A DNA stretch of 50,890 bases, taken from JBGPJM01 sp041485385. GTDB taxonomy: Bacteria > Planctomycetota > Phycisphaerae > Phycisphaerales > UBA1924. The notes beneath the pieces are model-generated. The model was not told where the DNA came from. It saw nothing but the letters and a program-made list of their open reading frames with translations, and ran no database searches. This document shows, one piece after another, positions 50,123 through 50,890 of this stretch; within the stretch, counting starts at the first letter, position 1, and each line of letters opens with the position of its first letter. Where the stretch lies: assembly GCA_041485385.1 (NCBI GenBank), contig JBGPJM010000010.1, positions 1 through 50,890 on the forward strand, in the 5' to 3' direction. The position numbers and the translations under genes were made by a program.

Positions 50123-50890
50123 ATGCCGAACACGGACCCCACAACCGTGGACCTGCTGCGGCTCACCCTGACGCCCGGTTTGGGGCCGGTCCTGATCGGT
50201 CGCGCGATCACGCAGATCGGCTCGGCGGCCGGCGTGCTGCGGGCGCCGGAGGCGCAACTCCGTGCGGTGAAGGGAATCGGCCCGGAACGTTGCGGGGCGA
50301 TCCGGGTCGGCTTCGACGCCACGATGACCGCGGCCGAGGAGGAGCTCTCGCTGGCGGAGTCACTCGGCGTGCGGCTCATCCCGATCATGAGCGATGAGTA
50401 TCCCCCGCTGCTGCGACAGATCCCCGATCCACCGCCCCTCCTGTACGTGAAGGGACGGCTCCTGGCAGGCAGCGACGACCGCTACCCGGTGGCAATCGTC
50501 GGCTCTCGTTCATGCACGGCATACGGACTGGAGCAGGCCGAACGGTTCGCCATGCACCTGGCGCAGGCCGGCCTGACGGTAGTCTCCGGAGGAGCAAGAG
50601 GGATCGACACCGCGGCCCACCGCGCGGCCATCCGCGTGAAGGGGCGGACGATCGCGGTTCTCGGGTGCGGGCTGGCGCACTGTTACCCGCCGGACAACGC
50701 AGATCTGTTCGGGAAGATTGTGAGCAGAACGGACGACGAGAATGGACAGGGATGCATCGTCTCGGAGCTGCCCCTGCGGACGCCGCCGCACGCGGACAAC
50801 TTCCCGGCGCGGAACCGGATCATCTCGGGCATGTCCCTGGGTGTCCTGGTCATCGAGGCGGGGAAGAGGTCGGGGTCGCTCATCACGGCG
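50123..50890 (+). CDS. dprA: DNA-processing protein DprA (5' part, runs off the window)
   Basis: The first 256 codons, open to the last base, so the gene continues beyond the window. An N-terminal helix-hairpin-helix-like region (TPGLGP and VKGIGPERCG, to about residue 65) is followed by the Rossmann-like DprA domain with AIVGSRSCTAYG, VVSGGARGIDTAAH, AVLGCGLAHCYPP and FPARNRIISGMS. DprA binds incoming single-stranded DNA and loads RecA during natural transformation. The pilM-N-O-P and pilB genes elsewhere in the window are the kind of machinery used for DNA uptake, but a competence role is inference. Confidence 0.93.
   Translation, partial: MPNTDPTTVDLLRLTLTPGLGPVLIGRAITQIGSAAGVLRAPEAQLRAVKGIGPERCGAIRVGFDATMTAAEEELSLAESLGVRLIPIMSDEYPPLLRQIPDPPPLLYVKGRLLAGSDDRYPVAIVGSRSCTAYGLEQAERFAMHLAQAGLTVVSGGARGIDTAAHRAAIRVKGRTIAVLGCGLAHCYPPDNADLFGKIVSRTDDENGQGCIVSELPLRTPPHADNFPARNRIISGMSLGVLVIEAGKRSGSLITA

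Overview
This is a high-GC bacterial chromosomal segment, most likely from a planctomycete of the Phycisphaerae/Phycisphaerales type. The best taxonomic clue is a C-terminal 'GC-type dockerin' tail (a Cys-Asp-Phe start, SQDFFDF core and a terminal Gly-Cys) on two secreted proteins. Supporting clues are a eukaryote-like UDP-sugar pyrophosphorylase, a YdjY-domain lipoprotein, many large secreted proteins of unknown function and scattered biosynthetic genes. I see no rRNA, tRNA, CRISPR array, insertion sequence or prophage. The window looks like ordinary core chromosome with 41 protein genes, the last cut by the window edge.

Layout. 0-3.3 kb: a translationally coupled type IV pilus/type II secretion inner-membrane operon (PilM-PilN fusion, PilO-like, PilP-like). 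3.3-6.6 kb: a methyltransferase, panB and an HtrA-type protease. 6.6-14.4 kb: murD coupled to a lipoprotein gene, an alpha/beta hydrolase, a TlpA-like thioredoxin, a UMF1-family transporter and trpB. 14.4-18.9 kb: TPR protein, HEAT-repeat protein, degenerate protein kinase. 19-26 kb: hppD, a 12-unit Kelch-like secreted protein whose dockerin tail is cut off by a frameshift, a secreted propeller-like protein and a geranylgeranyl-reductase-type flavoprotein. 26-32 kb: UDPGP-family pyrophosphorylase plus a small membrane protein, rpe, a histidine-phosphatase homologue lacking both catalytic histidines, accD, and a secreted EEP-family nuclease/phosphatase with a dockerin tail. 32-37.7 kb: chromate transporter, DUF2238 protein, exported glutathione peroxidase, a two-domain QueD and the PilB/GspE ATPase. 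37.7-45.8 kb: two adjacent large exported proteins, a GT9 glycosyltransferase, a GH31 glucosidase and a tandem universal stress protein. 45.8-50.9 kb: ThpR, queE-queC, a SpoIID-like lipoprotein, a yeast-type cytosine deaminase and the 5' part of dprA.

How genes connect. queD, queE and queC give three steps of 7-deazaguanine (queuosine precursor) synthesis but are split between two loci. The pilus ATPase lies about 33 kb from pilM-N-O-P. murD, SpoIID and the pyrophosphorylase relate to cell-wall or amino-sugar metabolism. Two domain families occur here as apparently dead copies (kinase, histidine phosphatase), and QueD carries a zinc-less N-terminal copy of its own fold.

The most interesting non-coding pattern is that about ten genes lack a Shine-Dalgarno sequence and instead have a -10-like hexamer (TAAACT, TACACT, TACCCT, TAGAAT, TATAAC and similar) ending 5-8 nt before the start codon. 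This is the spacing expected for leaderless mRNAs. Other genes in the window have clear GGAG-type ribosome binding sites, so both modes appear to coexist. I found no convincing wholly new multi-gene system; the strongest leads are this leaderless pattern, the pseudoenzymes, the asymmetric QueD and the frameshifted dockerin protein.
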